Positions 17,903-27,980 of a stretch of DNA of 64,000 bases are shown here, in pieces. The position numbers and the translations under genes were made by a program. Within the stretch, counting starts at the first letter, position 1. Each line of letters starts with the position of its first letter. Below the pieces are notes generated by a model. It worked only from the letters and a program-made list of their open reading frames with translations. It searched no databases and had not been told where the DNA came from. The stretch is from an uncultured Gemmatimonadota bacterium (GTDB lineage: Bacteria; Gemmatimonadota; Gemmatimonadetes; Gemmatimonadales; Gemmatimonadaceae): contig CADEFN010000009.1 in the NCBI GenBank assembly GCA_902826615.1, positions 81,625 to 145,624 on the forward strand. Reading direction: 5' to 3'.

Positions 17903-20611
17903 CTAACGGTTGGGCTCGGTCTCGCCGTCGTTGCGTCCGGGCCGCGGGCCCGCGCCGCCGCCCAGCCGCACCGGCAGCCAATAACTCACCTTGACCGAGA
18001 GGAAGTTGTCACCGGCCGCTCGGGTGGTCTGCCACAGCTCATTGAAGCGTACGGCATCGCCGAACGCCTCGCTGGTCCTCCGGTTCTGTTGCCAAACGAC
18101 AAAGAGCGTGCTTCCTGGTGTCCACTCCCAGCGCATGACGAGGTTAGAGCGGAACGAGAGTACATGGAAGTCCCGATTGCTCAGCGTAAAGGTCTCGGTG
18201 CCGTCCTGGACGTTGCGCTGGCCGGTGCTGTCGAGGCTGACCGTTGTGCCGTCCGTGCCATATTCGCGGAGCCACTTGCTCCGTGGCGCGACAAGTTCAC
18301 CGAAGCGGCTGTAGTCACCACTGGCCACAAAGGGCTCGGCGTAGCCTTCGAGGGAAAGGTTCGGCGAGAAGGCGTAGTTGGCGCGCAGACGTGTGGAGAT
18401 GGTGGTGCGGTCGATGAAGGCAAAGATGTAGCGCGAGCCAAACGTTCGGGTGCCACCGGCAACGCTCGTGACGTACTGCCGCGGGTCGGTGCCCTTCTGG
18501 TACGACGGCTCACCCGAGACCGAGAGCCGGGGAGAGGGCCTGAAGGTCACCTGTCCGCCAAAATTCGTGCGCAACGCGCCAAACTCGTCCTTGCTATAGC
18601 CACCGTTCACGCGCCATCCGGTGCGGGCACCAAATGGAGAATTGATCCGCAGATCCTGCGCGAAGGCGCGACCCGTGCTCATGTACGGCCCACCACGCGT
18701 GAGCGCGTCGTTGATGGACGCCACTTCGAACGAGTTGCGAAGGTTCACGCTCCAGAAGTTGCGGAACGTGATGTTGGTGTTCTGGTTCCAGGTGTTCTGC
18801 TGATGGATGCCGTCGTAGTTCCATGCCCCACGGGTATCAAAGCCCAGACGCCAGTTCTGCAGGTAACGCCCCGGGATCGTCTCGCGGATCTGGATGTCGG
18901 CGTTGTACTCGATGTCGTCGGTCGATTGCATGCGCCCAAGGTCGTTGACCTCGTAGCCCGGCGATTCGAGCTTGACTTCGGCGCCCCACAGAATGCGGCG
19001 ACCGGCGTCCTTGTCCGCGCGCAGCTGGGCGGAGTAGCCGGACAGCGATCGCTTGAGGGGATTGTAGGTGACATGCGAAAGATCGGGCCGCTGAAAGAAC
19101 CGCGTGCTGCCGGTCTGCAAGCGACGAATGGCACCCGTGTCACCGCTGACGTAGGTGCCGGCGATAAAACCCGTCACGGCATAACGACCCTGCTGCCACC
19201 GGATCCGCCAGTCCAGGCCACCGAAGTAGGCCTCACGAGTGAGCAGGTTGCCTAACAACTGGTCGCCGCCGAAGTCGCGCCGCACAGTGGTGACCGAGGC
19301 CCCGAGGGTGGATGCCTGCGACCCCACTTCCTGCTGCAGACGCAGCACGCCGTACGCCGTTCGTGGTTCCACCGCCACCGAGCGCGTGACCGATGAATCG
19401 ATGAAGTGTGTGCGCGCGTTTTCGGCGGCAGTCACGGCAAGTAGCCCACCCATGGAAAGCCGGCTGGGCAAACGACCTGTCAGTTTTGCGGCACCGAGAA
19501 TGGTGCTCGAGCGCGGCATGTCGACAAAGTCCGCACTCACTGACGCGTGCGGCGGCGCCCCGATGCGGCGCGAATAGAAATATTGCGCGCCTGAACCGCG
19601 GATCATCTCCGAGCCTTCGGTGAAAAAGGGCCGGCGTTCATCAAAGAACGTCTCGAAGGCACTCAGGTTCACCTCGGCCGGATCGGCTTCCACCTGCCCG
19701 AAGTCCGGATTGACGGTGGCGTCTAGGGTGAGACTGGGTCCAACGCCGAATTTGGCGTCAAGACCAAGCCGACCGGCGTACGGGTGGTTGAGCGGGTTGT
19801 TATTAACCGCGGTGGCGCGTCGTGTGGCGTCGCCGGCCAGATAGGGCACGAGTTCGACGGGGCGCACCGACTGCACTCCCTCGATTCCCTCCAGCGTGCC
19901 AAAGCGGGAGATGTACCCCGTCTCTCGCGGAGGAATCATGACCCATTGAATGTCCTCGTTCTTGTCGGGCATCCAGCGATCGATCTGAAAGCCCCAGCGC
20001 TGCTTATCGGCCGGCGGAAAGCGGAGCTGCGAAAAGGGAATCCGCATTTCCGCTGTCCAGCCCGCCGAGTCCACATGGGCGGCCGCATTCCAGACGGGTT
20101 CGTACTGGCTCTCGCGACCCCGCTGCTCGTCGTCCTGGGTGTGCCTAAAGTCTGACCTCACGCCGGCCACCGAAACGCCGAACCCCACCCCGGTTCGCCT
20201 GTCCATTTGCGGATCGAAGGTCACGACCAGCCGCTCCGCGTTCCCGAACCCGTCCCGGCGGGTCACGGTGCGGGAGATGTCCTCGGGCTTTTCGCGGAGC
20301 ATACGGGCCCCGATGTACAGAGCCTCGTCATCGTAGACGATGTAGACCTGGGTCGCTTCGCTGGGCTTGGCGCCTTCGACCGGCCGTTGCTGGACGAGGT
20401 CTTCGATGACAGCGGCCTGACTCCAGACCCGGTCATCCAGTCGACCATCCACCCTGGGAGCGCGCCCCTGGATGCGCGAGGCACGCGCGACCTTGGCAGA
20501 GGGCTGCGCGACAACGGTTGGCGCGATTGCAGCGGAAAAGAGCCCTGCGACCAGTATTCTGGAAAAGTGCAGCAAAAGTGCGGATTTGAGGGGAATCGAC
20601 TCCTTACGCAA
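17903..20611 (-). CDS. DUF5916 outer-membrane protein with N-terminal CBM9-like domain
   Basis: About 900 residues. After a signal peptide (AIAPTVVAQPS) comes a carbohydrate-binding-like domain (VDGRLDDRVWSQAAVIEDLV, YDDEALYIGARM), then the DUF5916 beta-rich region with NPDFGQVEADPAEVNLSAFE and FDERRPFFTEGSEM. This architecture is usual for large outer-membrane barrels in Gemmatimonadota and Bacteroidota. The start is unclear: no ATG lies near the signal peptide. TTG at 20611 is taken here; a perfect AAGGAG box at 20600-20605 would instead serve an ATT at 20596; the next ATG is at 20743. Function is unknown, possibly glycan or peptide handling. Confidence 0.82.
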   Translation of the reverse strand: MRKESIPLKSALLLHFSRILVAGLFSAAIAPTVVAQPSAKVARASRIQGRAPRVDGRLDDRVWSQAAVIEDLVQQRPVEGAKPSEATQVYIVYDDEALYIGARMLREKPEDISRTVTRRDGFGNAERLVVTFDPQMDRRTGVGFGVSVAGVRSDFRHTQDDEQRGRESQYEPVWNAAAHVDSAGWTAEMRIPFSQLRFPPADKQRWGFQIDRWMPDKNEDIQWVMIPPRETGYISRFGTLEGIEGVQSVRPVELVPYLAGDATRRATAVNNNPLNHPYAGRLGLDAKFGVGPSLTLDATVNPDFGQVEADPAEVNLSAFETFFDERRPFFTEGSEMIRGSGAQYFYSRRIGAPPHASVSADFVDMPRSSTILGAAKLTGRLPSRLSMGGLLAVTAAENARTHFIDSSVTRSVAVEPRTAYGVLRLQQEVGSQASTLGASVTTVRRDFGGDQLLGNLLTREAYFGGLDWRIRWQQGRYAVTGFIAGTYVSGDTGAIRRLQTGSTRFFQRPDLSHVTYNPLKRSLSGYSAQLRADKDAGRRILWGAEVKLESPGYEVNDLGRMQSTDDIEYNADIQIRETIPGRYLQNWRLGFDTRGAWNYDGIHQQNTWNQNTNITFRNFWSVNLRNSFEVASINDALTRGGPYMSTGRAFAQDLRINSPFGARTGWRVNGGYSKDEFGALRTNFGGQVTFRPSPRLSVSGEPSYQKGTDPRQYVTSVAGGTRTFGSRYIFAFIDRTTISTRLRANYAFSPNLSLEGYAEPFVASGDYSRFGELVAPRSKWLREYGTDGTTVSLDSTGQRNVQDGTETFTLSNRDFHVLSFRSNLVMRWEWTPGSTLFVVWQQNRRTSEAFGDAVRFNELWQTTRAAGDNFLSVKVSYWLPVRLGGGAGPRPGRNDGETEPNR

Positions 20612-20799
20612 AAATGTGGAGCTTCGTTCGGTATTTGGTAGCGGTGACGCGTCCGGAAACCGGACTGACGACACCACCGGGCGGTCCGGCACTTTGCCCG
20701 ACGGGTGTGGGGAAGGAAAGGGAAGAGCCTCCCAGCCAGGCACGCGGGGCGTTTGTTTTCCTTCACGGGTGCTCCCGCCAAATCACTCTTCCAAACTCC

Positions 20800-22848
20800 A
20801 TGCGACTGCAGAATTTCGCCCTCGGCCAATGGGTCGAGGGGACCGGCAAGGCCACTGACCTCTTCCACGCCGTTTCTGGCGAAAAGATCGCCGAGGCGTC
20901 CTCGTCCGGGCTCGACTTCAAGGCCATGGCGGACCACGCGCGTCGCGTTGGGGGGCCAAAGCTGCGCGCCATGACCTTCCACGAGCGCGCGCTCATGCTG
21001 AAGGCGATGGCGAAGTACCTCAATGAGCGGAAGGACTCGCTCTACGCACTTTCCACGGCGACCGGTGCCACCAAGGCCGACTCCTGGATCGATATCGATG
21101 GCGGGATCGGGACGCTGTTCGTCTACGCCAGCAAGGGACGCCGCGACTTTCCTAACGAGCGGTTCCATGTCGACGGCCCGGTGGAGAACATCTCCAAGAA
21201 CGGGACCTTTGTCGGGCGTCACATCTGCGTTCCGCTGGAAGGTGTGGCGGTGCACATCAATGCCTTCAACTTTCCGTGCTGGGGCATGCTGGAGAAGATG
21301 TCGCCCGCGCTCCTGGCGGGGGTGCCATGTATCGTGAAGCCGGCGACCCTCACCTCGTTCCTCACCGAGGCGATGTTCCGCATGATGGTGGAGTCGGGGA
21401 TTTTTCCTGAAGGCGCCATTCAGCTCATTTGCGGGAGTGCGGGCGACCTCCTCGATCATCTGGAGTGTCAGGACGCGGTGGCCTTTACGGGATCAGCCGA
21501 TACGGGCCGCAAACTCAAGCAGCATGCGTCCATCGTGGACAACGCCGTGCGCTTCAACATGGAGGCCGACTCGCTCAACTGCTCGATCCTCGGCCCCGAT
21601 GCGGCGCCCGGCACTGAAGAGTTTGACCTCTTCGTCAAGGAAGTGGTGCGCGAGATGACGGCCAAGGCGGGGCAGAAATGTACCGCCATTCGCCGAACCA
21701 TCGTTCCTGATGGCATGATGGACGATGTGATCAAGGCCCTGTCCAAGCGGCTGGGTGAGGTGAAGGTCGGCGATCCCGGTGCGGAAGGCGTGAAGATGGG
21801 ACCACTCGCCGGGCGTGCGCAGGTGTCGGAGGTGCAGCGATCACTCGATGCCATTCGCGCCGGCGCCGAGGTGGTCTTTGGTGGCGCTGACACGCTGAAG
21901 CTGGTTGGGGCCGATCAGGCGAAAGGGGCATTCTTCCCCATCACACTGCTGGCCTGCAACGATCCCCGCGGGCACCGCCAAGCCCATGACATCGAGGCCT
22001 TCGGTCCGGTGAACACCGTCATGCCCTACACGCATGTAGCCGACGCCATCACGCTGGCGCGGCTCGGGAAGGGGTCGCTGGTGGGCTCCCTCTTTACGGC
22101 CGACGACCGGGTGGCGAAAGAAGTGGTGCTGGGTGTGGCACCGTATCACGGGCGGGTCTACGTGCAGAATCGTGCGGGGGCCAAGGAGGGGACGGGACAT
22201 GGCTCTCCACTGCCGCATCTGGTCCACGGCGGGCCTGGCCGGGCCGGTGGTGGCGAGGAAATGGGCGGAGCGCGTGGTGTGATGCATTACATGCAGCGCA
22301 CGGCAGTGCAGGGGTCGCCGACCACCATCGCGCATATCACCAATGAGTGGATTCCCGGTGCCGCACAAAGCGGAGACCGAGTGCACCCGTTCCGCAAACA
22401 CTTCGAGGAGCTCGAGATTGGCGAAACACTGGTCACGCATCGTCGCACAGTGACCGAAGCCGACATCGTGAACTTCGCCGGGATCAGCGGCGACTTCTTC
22501 TATGCTCATATGGACGAGCTGGCCGCGCGCGAGTCGCCCCTCTTCGGCAAGCGGGTGGCGCACGGGTACTTCGTGCTCTCGGCCGCGGCCGGACTCTTTG
22601 TCGATCCGGGGGCCGGGCCAGTGCTGGCCAACTACGGGCTCGAGAATCTGCGATTCACCAAACCGGTGTATGCTGGCGATACGATTCAGGCCACCCTCAC
22701 CTGCAAGACCAAAACGGCAAAAGAGACCCCGGTTGATGGGCCGCCACAGGGTGTGGTGGCGTGGGAGGTTCACGTCCACAACCAGGAGAAGGAACTCGTG
22801 CTCACTTACACGATTCTCACGCTGGTCCGGCGCCTCCCCGTAGAGTGA
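20800..22848 (+). CDS. paaZ: PaaZ, bifunctional oxepin-CoA hydrolase/3-oxo-5,6-dehydrosuberyl-CoA semialdehyde dehydrogenase
   Basis: 682 residues, the same length as E. coli PaaZ, from the ATG at 20800; the upstream open frame has no family similarity. The N-terminal aldehyde dehydrogenase domain has the catalytic Glu (FNMEADSLN, residue 256) and Cys (GQKCTAIRR, residue 294). The C-terminal MaoC-like hydratase domain has [15 protein letters not shown] and [16 protein letters not shown]. The enzyme opens the oxepin ring and oxidises the resulting aldehyde. It is 8 kb from the paaGHIJY run, with three unrelated genes between, so it is probably transcribed separately. Confidence 0.92.
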   Translation: MRLQNFALGQWVEGTGKATDLFHAVSGEKIAEASSSGLDFKAMADHARRVGGPKLRAMTFHERALMLKAMAKYLNERKDSLYALSTATGATKADSWIDIDGGIGTLFVYASKGRRDFPNERFHVDGPVENISKNGTFVGRHICVPLEGVAVHINAFNFPCWGMLEKMSPALLAGVPCIVKPATLTSFLTEAMFRMMVESGIFPEGAIQLICGSAGDLLDHLECQDAVAFTGSADTGRKLKQHASIVDNAVRFNMEADSLNCSILGPDAAPGTEEFDLFVKEVVREMTAKAGQKCTAIRRTIVPDGMMDDVIKALSKRLGEVKVGDPGAEGVKMGPLAGRAQVSEVQRSLDAIRAGAEVVFGGADTLKLVGADQAKGAFFPITLLACNDPRGHRQAHDIEAFGPVNTVMPYTHVADAITLARLGKGSLVGSLFTADDRVAKEVVLGVAPYHGRVYVQNRAGAKEGTGHGSPLPHLVHGGPGRAGGGEEMGGARGVMHYMQRTAVQGSPTTIAHITNEWIPGAAQSGDRVHPFRKHFEELEIGETLVTHRRTVTEADIVNFAGISGDFFYAHMDELAARESPLFGKRVAHGYFVLSAAAGLFVDPGAGPVLANYGLENLRFTKPVYAGDTIQATLTCKTKTAKETPVDGPPQGVVAWEVHVHNQEKELVLTYTILTLVRRLPVE

Positions 22849-22853
22849 CGACC

Positions 22854-24632
22854 ATGCCCACACGTTCACGGTGGATCGCCGTTGCGCGCAGGGCGTCGAC
22901 GTTGATGGGTGCGCTGGCGCTGACAGTCGCCTGCACACGCACCACATCACGCGGACCGGCGCCCGAGGCGGCGGACGTCATCCTGACGGGTGGGACGGTG
23001 CTGACCGTCGACTCGGTCGATCGAGTGGCGCAGGCCATCGCCGTACGTGGCGAGCGGATCGTCGCGGTGGGGAGTGACGCCGAAATCCTGCGGTATGCCG
23101 GTCCCGCCACGCGCCGCATTGACCTCGCGGGCCGCACGGTGACACCGGGGCTGATGGATGCCCACGCACACTTCTCGGGTGGGGCCGGCGACCTCAATGA
23201 ACTCGACCTGAGTTATCCGCGCGTCACCAGTATTCGCGATGTGCGCGACAGTGTGCGACGTCGCGCGCAGACGGCTGCTGCGGGGAGTTGGGTGTCCGGT
23301 CGTGGCTGGGACGAAGGCAAGTTCACCGAGCGTCGGCTGCCGAGCGCGGCCGACCTCGACAGTGTGTCGGCGGGTCGGCCAGTGTGGCTCAGCCAGACCA
23401 TGGGGCACTACGGAGTCGCCAATAGTGAGGCACTCCGTCTCGCAGGCATCACAAAAGACACGAAGGACCCGCCGGGTGGCACCATCGACCGGCATCCGGA
23501 TGGCACACCGACGGGTGTCCTGAAGGAGTCGGCGCAGGGCTTGGTGTCGCGGCTCATTCCCCGTGGCACACGGGCCCAGCTCGAAGCCGGCATGGCGACA
23601 CTCGCCAAATCATTTAATGCCGAAGGGATGACCGGGGTGAAGGATCCCGGTATTCAGCAGGCGACGTGGGATGCCTATCGCTCGGTCCTTGGCCGCAACG
23701 AGCTCACGGTGCGGGTCTTTACCCTGTGGCACGGCGGGCGCACGCTCCAGTCGGCGCAGGACGTGGCCGCGAGAATCGGTGCATTCACCAAACCGTACGA
23801 AACCACCGGCGATGACAGACTGATCTCGGGTGGTGTGAAACTCTACATCGACGGTTCGGGGGGAGCGCGCACCGCTTGGCTCTACGGTGACTGGAACAAG
23901 GAGTACCGTGGTGTTGACGCCGGAAACACCGGGTACCCCACCACCGATCCCGCCATCGTCAGGCAGCAGATCCGGCTCCTCCACGATGCCGGGCTGCACG
24001 TGTCGGTGCACTCCATCGGCGACCGTGGCATCGACTGGACGGTGGACAGCTACGCCGAGGCGATGAAGGCCAACCCGAAGTCCGGCCTGCGTCACGGGAT
24101 CATTCACGCGAACATCCCGAGTGATCATGCCATCAGCGTGATGTCCGACCTGCAACGACGCTTTGACGCCGCCATTCCCGAGCCCTCCGCCACCTTCATG
24201 TGGTGGATTGGCGATACCTATTCGTCGAACTTTGGCGCCGAGCGTTCGCTGCGGCTCAATCCCTTCCGCACCTACCAGCGGCAGGGCGTGCGGTGGGCCA
24301 ATGGGTCGGACTTCGGCGTCACCCCATTTCCGGCGCGGTATGGCATCTGGTCGGCGGTGGCCCGTGAACCACTGCTGGGCACCAATGGCAAGACACCGTT
24401 TGGTACAACCGAGTCAGTTGATGTGCGTAGTGCACTGCGCGCCGTCACCATCGAAGTGGCTCGGCAGATGTTCATGGAGCGGAAGATCGGCTCGATCGAG
24501 GCGGGCAAGTATGCCGACCTCGCGGTGTGGGACCGCAATCCCTACACCATTCCGACTGCGCAGCTGAAGGAGATGCAGTGCCAGATGACCCTCTTCAACG
24601 GTCGTGTCGTGTACGAGCGATCTGCGCCGTGA
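22854..24632 (+). CDS. Amidohydrolase family lipoprotein (YtcJ-like)
   Basis: About 592 residues from the ATG at 22854, five bases after paaZ. A lipobox at GALALTVACTRT gives a lipid-anchored N-terminus. The metal-binding HxH is in GLMDAHAHFSGG, a middle region has KLYIDGSGGARTAWL, and the C-terminus has RKIGSIEAGKYADLAVWDRN, all typical of the YtcJ/imidazolonepropionase-like amidohydrolase group. Substrate is unknown. Proximity to paaZ suggests shared transcription but not a pathway role. Confidence 0.83.
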   Translation: MPTRSRWIAVARRASTLMGALALTVACTRTTSRGPAPEAADVILTGGTVLTVDSVDRVAQAIAVRGERIVAVGSDAEILRYAGPATRRIDLAGRTVTPGLMDAHAHFSGGAGDLNELDLSYPRVTSIRDVRDSVRRRAQTAAAGSWVSGRGWDEGKFTERRLPSAADLDSVSAGRPVWLSQTMGHYGVANSEALRLAGITKDTKDPPGGTIDRHPDGTPTGVLKESAQGLVSRLIPRGTRAQLEAGMATLAKSFNAEGMTGVKDPGIQQATWDAYRSVLGRNELTVRVFTLWHGGRTLQSAQDVAARIGAFTKPYETTGDDRLISGGVKLYIDGSGGARTAWLYGDWNKEYRGVDAGNTGYPTTDPAIVRQQIRLLHDAGLHVSVHSIGDRGIDWTVDSYAEAMKANPKSGLRHGIIHANIPSDHAISVMSDLQRRFDAAIPEPSATFMWWIGDTYSSNFGAERSLRLNPFRTYQRQGVRWANGSDFGVTPFPARYGIWSAVAREPLLGTNGKTPFGTTESVDVRSALRAVTIEVARQMFMERKIGSIEAGKYADLAVWDRNPYTIPTAQLKEMQCQMTLFNGRVVYERSAP

Positions 24633-24691
24633 TGGCGCCGTCGCGCCCGAGCCATCAATCCCGTTAGGCTCCCACCTCAACATATCCTCTC

Positions 24692-25879
24692 GTGCCTCGC
24701 CTGACAGAGCGGTTCCGGCAGTTCCCGGTGTATCCCCTTGCCCACATTCCGGGCAAGAAGCGGGAACTCCTCCAGCGTGGGGTGGATGTGATCGACCTGG
24801 GCGCAGGCGACGCCGATCTGGCGCCACCGCCCAAAGCGGTCGAGGCCCTGCAGCGCGCTGCAGAGACGCCCTCGTTAGGCCGGTATGGCTTCGGGCTCGG
24901 GCATGTTCCGTACCGCGAAGCCATCAGTGCATGGACACATCGCCGCTTCGGCACCACCTTCGATCCGATGACCGAGGTGATTCCCCTGATCGGGTCAAAG
25001 GAAGGACTGGCACACATTGCCTTTGCCTACCTTGGTTCGGGAGATGTGGCGGTCATCCCGGAGCCGGCCTATCAGGCCTACCTCGGCGGCACACTACTCG
25101 CCGATGCGGTGCCACAGGTCTATCCACTGCGGCCGCGGACAAACTTCCTGGTGGAGCTCGACGAGATACCGGGAGCGGTCGCCCAGCGGGTGCGGGTGGT
25201 CTATCTCAACTATCCCAACAACCCGACCACGGCGATCGCGCCTCGCGACTACCTCGAGCGCGCCGTGCGGTGGTGCCGCGAACGCGATGCGCTGCTCGTC
25301 TTTGATAATGCGTATTCGGAGCTGGCCTTTGATGGCTACGTCCCGCCGTCGATCTTCGAGATTGATGGGGCCCGTGATGTGGCGATCGAGTTCCACTCGC
25401 TCAGCAAGACCTACAACATGACAGGCTGGCGCTCAGGGTGGGCGACGGGGAACGCGCAAATCATCGGCGCGCTCGGCAAGGTGAAGACCTTCGTTGATAC
25501 CGGGACCTATATGGGGATCCAGGCGGCCGGGGTCGCTGCCATCGAAAGTTGGGCTGACTTTGTGCCTGGCAACCTCGCCATCTTCAAGGAACGTCGCGAC
25601 GCGTCAGTGGAGGCCTTCCGTGCGGCGGGCTTCAGTTGCGATTCCCCGCAGGCCACGATGTACCTCTGGATTCCTTTGCCGCAGGGCGTCTCGGACAAGG
25701 TGTTCGCCGACCGGCTCATGGATGAAGAAGGGGTGATCGTGATGCCGGGCTCCGGATTCGGTGCGGGAGGGGAAGGGTTCTTCAGAATCTCGTTCATTGC
25801 GCCGCCGGCTCGCTTGCGTGAGGCCGCTGAACGCGCGGGGCGTGTATTGCGATCGATGCAGACGCAGGCTGGCGGCTGA
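24692..25879 (+). CDS. Class I/II PLP aminotransferase (LL-diaminopimelate aminotransferase-like)
   Basis: 395 residues from a GTG at 24692. It has the fold-type I aminotransferase marks VIDLGAGDADLAPPP, YLNYPNNPTTA, FDNAYSELAFD and the PLP-binding Lys in FHSLSKTYNMTGWRSGWATG. The region HSLSKTYNMTGWR is most like DapL/alanine-aminotransferase-type enzymes. DapL makes LL-diaminopimelate for lysine and peptidoglycan synthesis, but related enzymes have other substrates, so the exact reaction is not assigned. It stands alone between the amidohydrolase and the metallopeptidase. Confidence 0.8.
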   Translation: MPRLTERFRQFPVYPLAHIPGKKRELLQRGVDVIDLGAGDADLAPPPKAVEALQRAAETPSLGRYGFGLGHVPYREAISAWTHRRFGTTFDPMTEVIPLIGSKEGLAHIAFAYLGSGDVAVIPEPAYQAYLGGTLLADAVPQVYPLRPRTNFLVELDEIPGAVAQRVRVVYLNYPNNPTTAIAPRDYLERAVRWCRERDALLVFDNAYSELAFDGYVPPSIFEIDGARDVAIEFHSLSKTYNMTGWRSGWATGNAQIIGALGKVKTFVDTGTYMGIQAAGVAAIESWADFVPGNLAIFKERRDASVEAFRAAGFSCDSPQATMYLWIPLPQGVSDKVFADRLMDEEGVIVMPGSGFGAGGEGFFRISFIAPPARLREAAERAGRVLRSMQTQAGG

Positions 25880-25963
25880 CATCGTCTCGTGGCAACGTTC
25901 CCGATACACAAGCTGCCCCTCGGCTAGTCAGGGTGCAGCGCCTCAAGCTCAACTGAATCAGAC

Positions 25964-26839
25964 ATGCGCATCGATCCAACCGGACGCAGCAAGGACATCG
26001 AAGACCGTCGAGGTGCCCGTGGAGGGATGGGCGGCTTTGGTGGTGGGGGCGGCATGCGTCGCGCCGGGGGCATGGGGGTCGGAGGGTTTGTCATTCTCCT
26101 GATTCTCAGCGTGGTCTTCAAACGCGACTTCTTCTCTCTTGTCGGCGGTAGTGGCGGGGGCGAGCTGGCTCCCAGCGCGGTGGAAGCACCGGTCAATGAT
26201 CCGGCCGAGGAAAAGACGGTGCAGGTGCTCGGGGCCGTGCTCGACAGCGTGCAGAACTACTGGGCGCAGGCGCTACCGGCGATGGGCACGCAGTATCCCC
26301 GCGCCAAGCTCGTGCTCTTCCGGGAACAAACCCCCACCGCCTGCGGAAGTGGGCAGGCGGCGACGGGCCCGTTCTACTGTCCGGGTGACAGCAAGGTCTA
26401 CATCGACCTCTCGTTCCTCGAGGAGCTGCAGAATCGCTTTGGTGCTCCCGGTGACTTTGCACAGGCGTATGTGCTGGCGCATGAAATCGGGCATCATGTG
26501 CAGAATGTGCTGGGGATCAGCGACCAGGTGCACCGGGCGCAGCAGCAGAACGCGCGTGAGGTTGCGAATCAGCTGAGTGTCCGGCTGGAGTTGCAGGCCG
26601 ACTGCTACGCGGGTGTGTGGTCCAACCTCGCGGCACGCCAAAACCTGCTGGATCCGGGGGATCTCGAAGAAGGGCTGGGTGCGGCCGCGGCCGTGGGTGA
26701 CGACCGAATCCAGAAGCAGACGACGGGGCGTGTGAGTCCGGAGAGCTGGACCCATGGGTCGTCGCAGCAGCGCATGCAGTGGTTCAAGCGCGGGTTTGAC
26801 GCCGGACGGCCAGATGCGTGCGACACCTTCAACCGTTAG
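25964..26839 (+). CDS. Neutral zinc metallopeptidase, YpfJ family
   Basis: 291 residues. The N-terminus is Gly-rich and basic, then a transmembrane helix (GVGGFVILLILSVVFKR, about residues 36-55). The zinc motif is AHEIGHHVQNVLG, followed by LQADCYAGVWSNLA, which supplies the third ligand region. Residues in between (YPRAKLVLFREQTPTACGSG, GPFYCPGDSKVYIDLSF) are diagnostic of the YpfJ/KPN_02809 family. It is a membrane-anchored putative protease of unknown substrate. Its 3' end overlaps the start of the P1 peptidase gene by 26 bases. Confidence 0.9.
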   Translation: MRIDPTGRSKDIEDRRGARGGMGGFGGGGGMRRAGGMGVGGFVILLILSVVFKRDFFSLVGGSGGGELAPSAVEAPVNDPAEEKTVQVLGAVLDSVQNYWAQALPAMGTQYPRAKLVLFREQTPTACGSGQAATGPFYCPGDSKVYIDLSFLEELQNRFGAPGDFAQAYVLAHEIGHHVQNVLGISDQVHRAQQQNAREVANQLSVRLELQADCYAGVWSNLAARQNLLDPGDLEEGLGAAAAVGDDRIQKQTTGRVSPESWTHGSSQQRMQWFKRGFDAGRPDACDTFNR

Positions 26840-27980
26840 GCGGGGTGTCCTGGCGGCGCTTGCCCTGGTCGGCATGACTGGCGTGGCCGAGTCGCAGACG
26901 CGTCCCCGCGCGCGGGAGATTGGTGTCGCGCCCGGTGTCTTCACCCCGGGCACACACAATGCCATCACCGATGTGGCCGGTGTGCGTGTCGGCCAGACCA
27001 CGGTGGTGGAGGGCGACAGCGTGCGCACGGGGGTCACCGCCATTCTTCCGCATGGCGACAATCCCTTCTTTGCGCGTGTGCCTGCCGCCCTCCACGTGGG
27101 CAATGGATTCGGCAAGCTCATCGGCGTCACGCAGCTCAGGGAGCTGGGCGAACTCGAGACGCCAATCCTGCTCACCTGCACGCTCTGTGTGTGGAAGGCG
27201 GCCGATGCGATGGTGGAATGGATGCTCGGCAAACCGGGCATGGCGCAGGTCGGGTCGATCAACCCGGTGGTGGGTGAGACAAACGATGGTGGGCTCAACG
27301 ACATCCGCTCCCGCCCCATCAGGCCCGAGCATGTCCGTCGGGCTCTCGACGGTGCGAGTTCGGGTCCCGTGGAGGAGGGCGCCGTGGGCGCCGGGGCCGG
27401 CACGATTGCGTTTGGCTGGAAAGGGGGCATTGGCACGTCGTCACGCGTGCTCCCTGCATCGTTAGGTGGCTACACCGTCGGTGTGATCGTGCAGAGCAAC
27501 TTTGGCGGTGTGCTGCAGGTGATGGGTGCTCCGGTGGGGAAGGAGCTTGGCCGGTATGCCTTCAAGGACGCGCGCAACGACGATGCGGGAGACGGCTCGA
27601 TCATGATGGTGATCGCCACCGACGCGCCGCTCTCCGAGCGCAACCTGGGCCGCATTGGCCAGCGCGCCATCATGGGGCTCTCGCGCACCGGGTCATCCGC
27701 GTCCAATGGGAGTGGCGACTACGCCATCGCCTTTTCGACGGCGGCCGGAGTGCGTCGCACCGTGAGCGATGGTGGTGGCGCCCCTCCGGGCCCGCGCCAG
27801 GTCGCCGATCTCCCCAACGATGCGATGTCGGCCTTGTTCCAGGCCACGGTGGAGGCCACGGAAGAGGCCATCTACAACTCGATGTTCAAGGCCACCACGG
27901 TGACGAGCCGCGGCCGGACCATCGAGGCGCTCCCCATTCAGCGGCTGCGTGAGGTGCTCGCGGCCTACGGGATTCGTTAG
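26814..27980 (+). CDS. P1 family peptidase (DmpA/BapA-like aminopeptidase), exported
   Basis: About 388 residues from the ATG at 26814; a signal peptide ends near VAESQTRP. Conserved blocks include NAITDVAGVRVGQTTV, ALHVGNGFGKLIG, GAVGAGAGTIAFGWKGGIGT and AGDGSIMMVIATDAPLSERN. By analogy with DmpA the Gly-Ser in GDGS is the autoproteolysis site that frees the catalytic N-terminal serine. These enzymes remove N-terminal residues from D- or beta-peptides. The reading frame begins inside the end of the upstream metallopeptidase gene, so the two may be co-translated. Confidence 0.88.
   Translation: MRATPSTVRRGVLAALALVGMTGVAESQTRPRAREIGVAPGVFTPGTHNAITDVAGVRVGQTTVVEGDSVRTGVTAILPHGDNPFFARVPAALHVGNGFGKLIGVTQLRELGELETPILLTCTLCVWKAADAMVEWMLGKPGMAQVGSINPVVGETNDGGLNDIRSRPIRPEHVRRALDGASSGPVEEGAVGAGAGTIAFGWKGGIGTSSRVLPASLGGYTVGVIVQSNFGGVLQVMGAPVGKELGRYAFKDARNDDAGDGSIMMVIATDAPLSERNLGRIGQRAIMGLSRTGSSASNGSGDYAIAFSTAAGVRRTVSDGGGAPPGPRQVADLPNDAMSALFQATVEATEEAIYNSMFKATTVTSRGRTIEALPIQRLREVLAAYGIR

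Noticed and set aside
20263..21459. Long minus-strand open frame of about 398 codons across the DUF5916/paaZ region
   Set aside because: It is antisense to paaZ and partly frame-shadows the DUF5916 gene; its composition is typical of GC-rich antisense frames and no family is visible.
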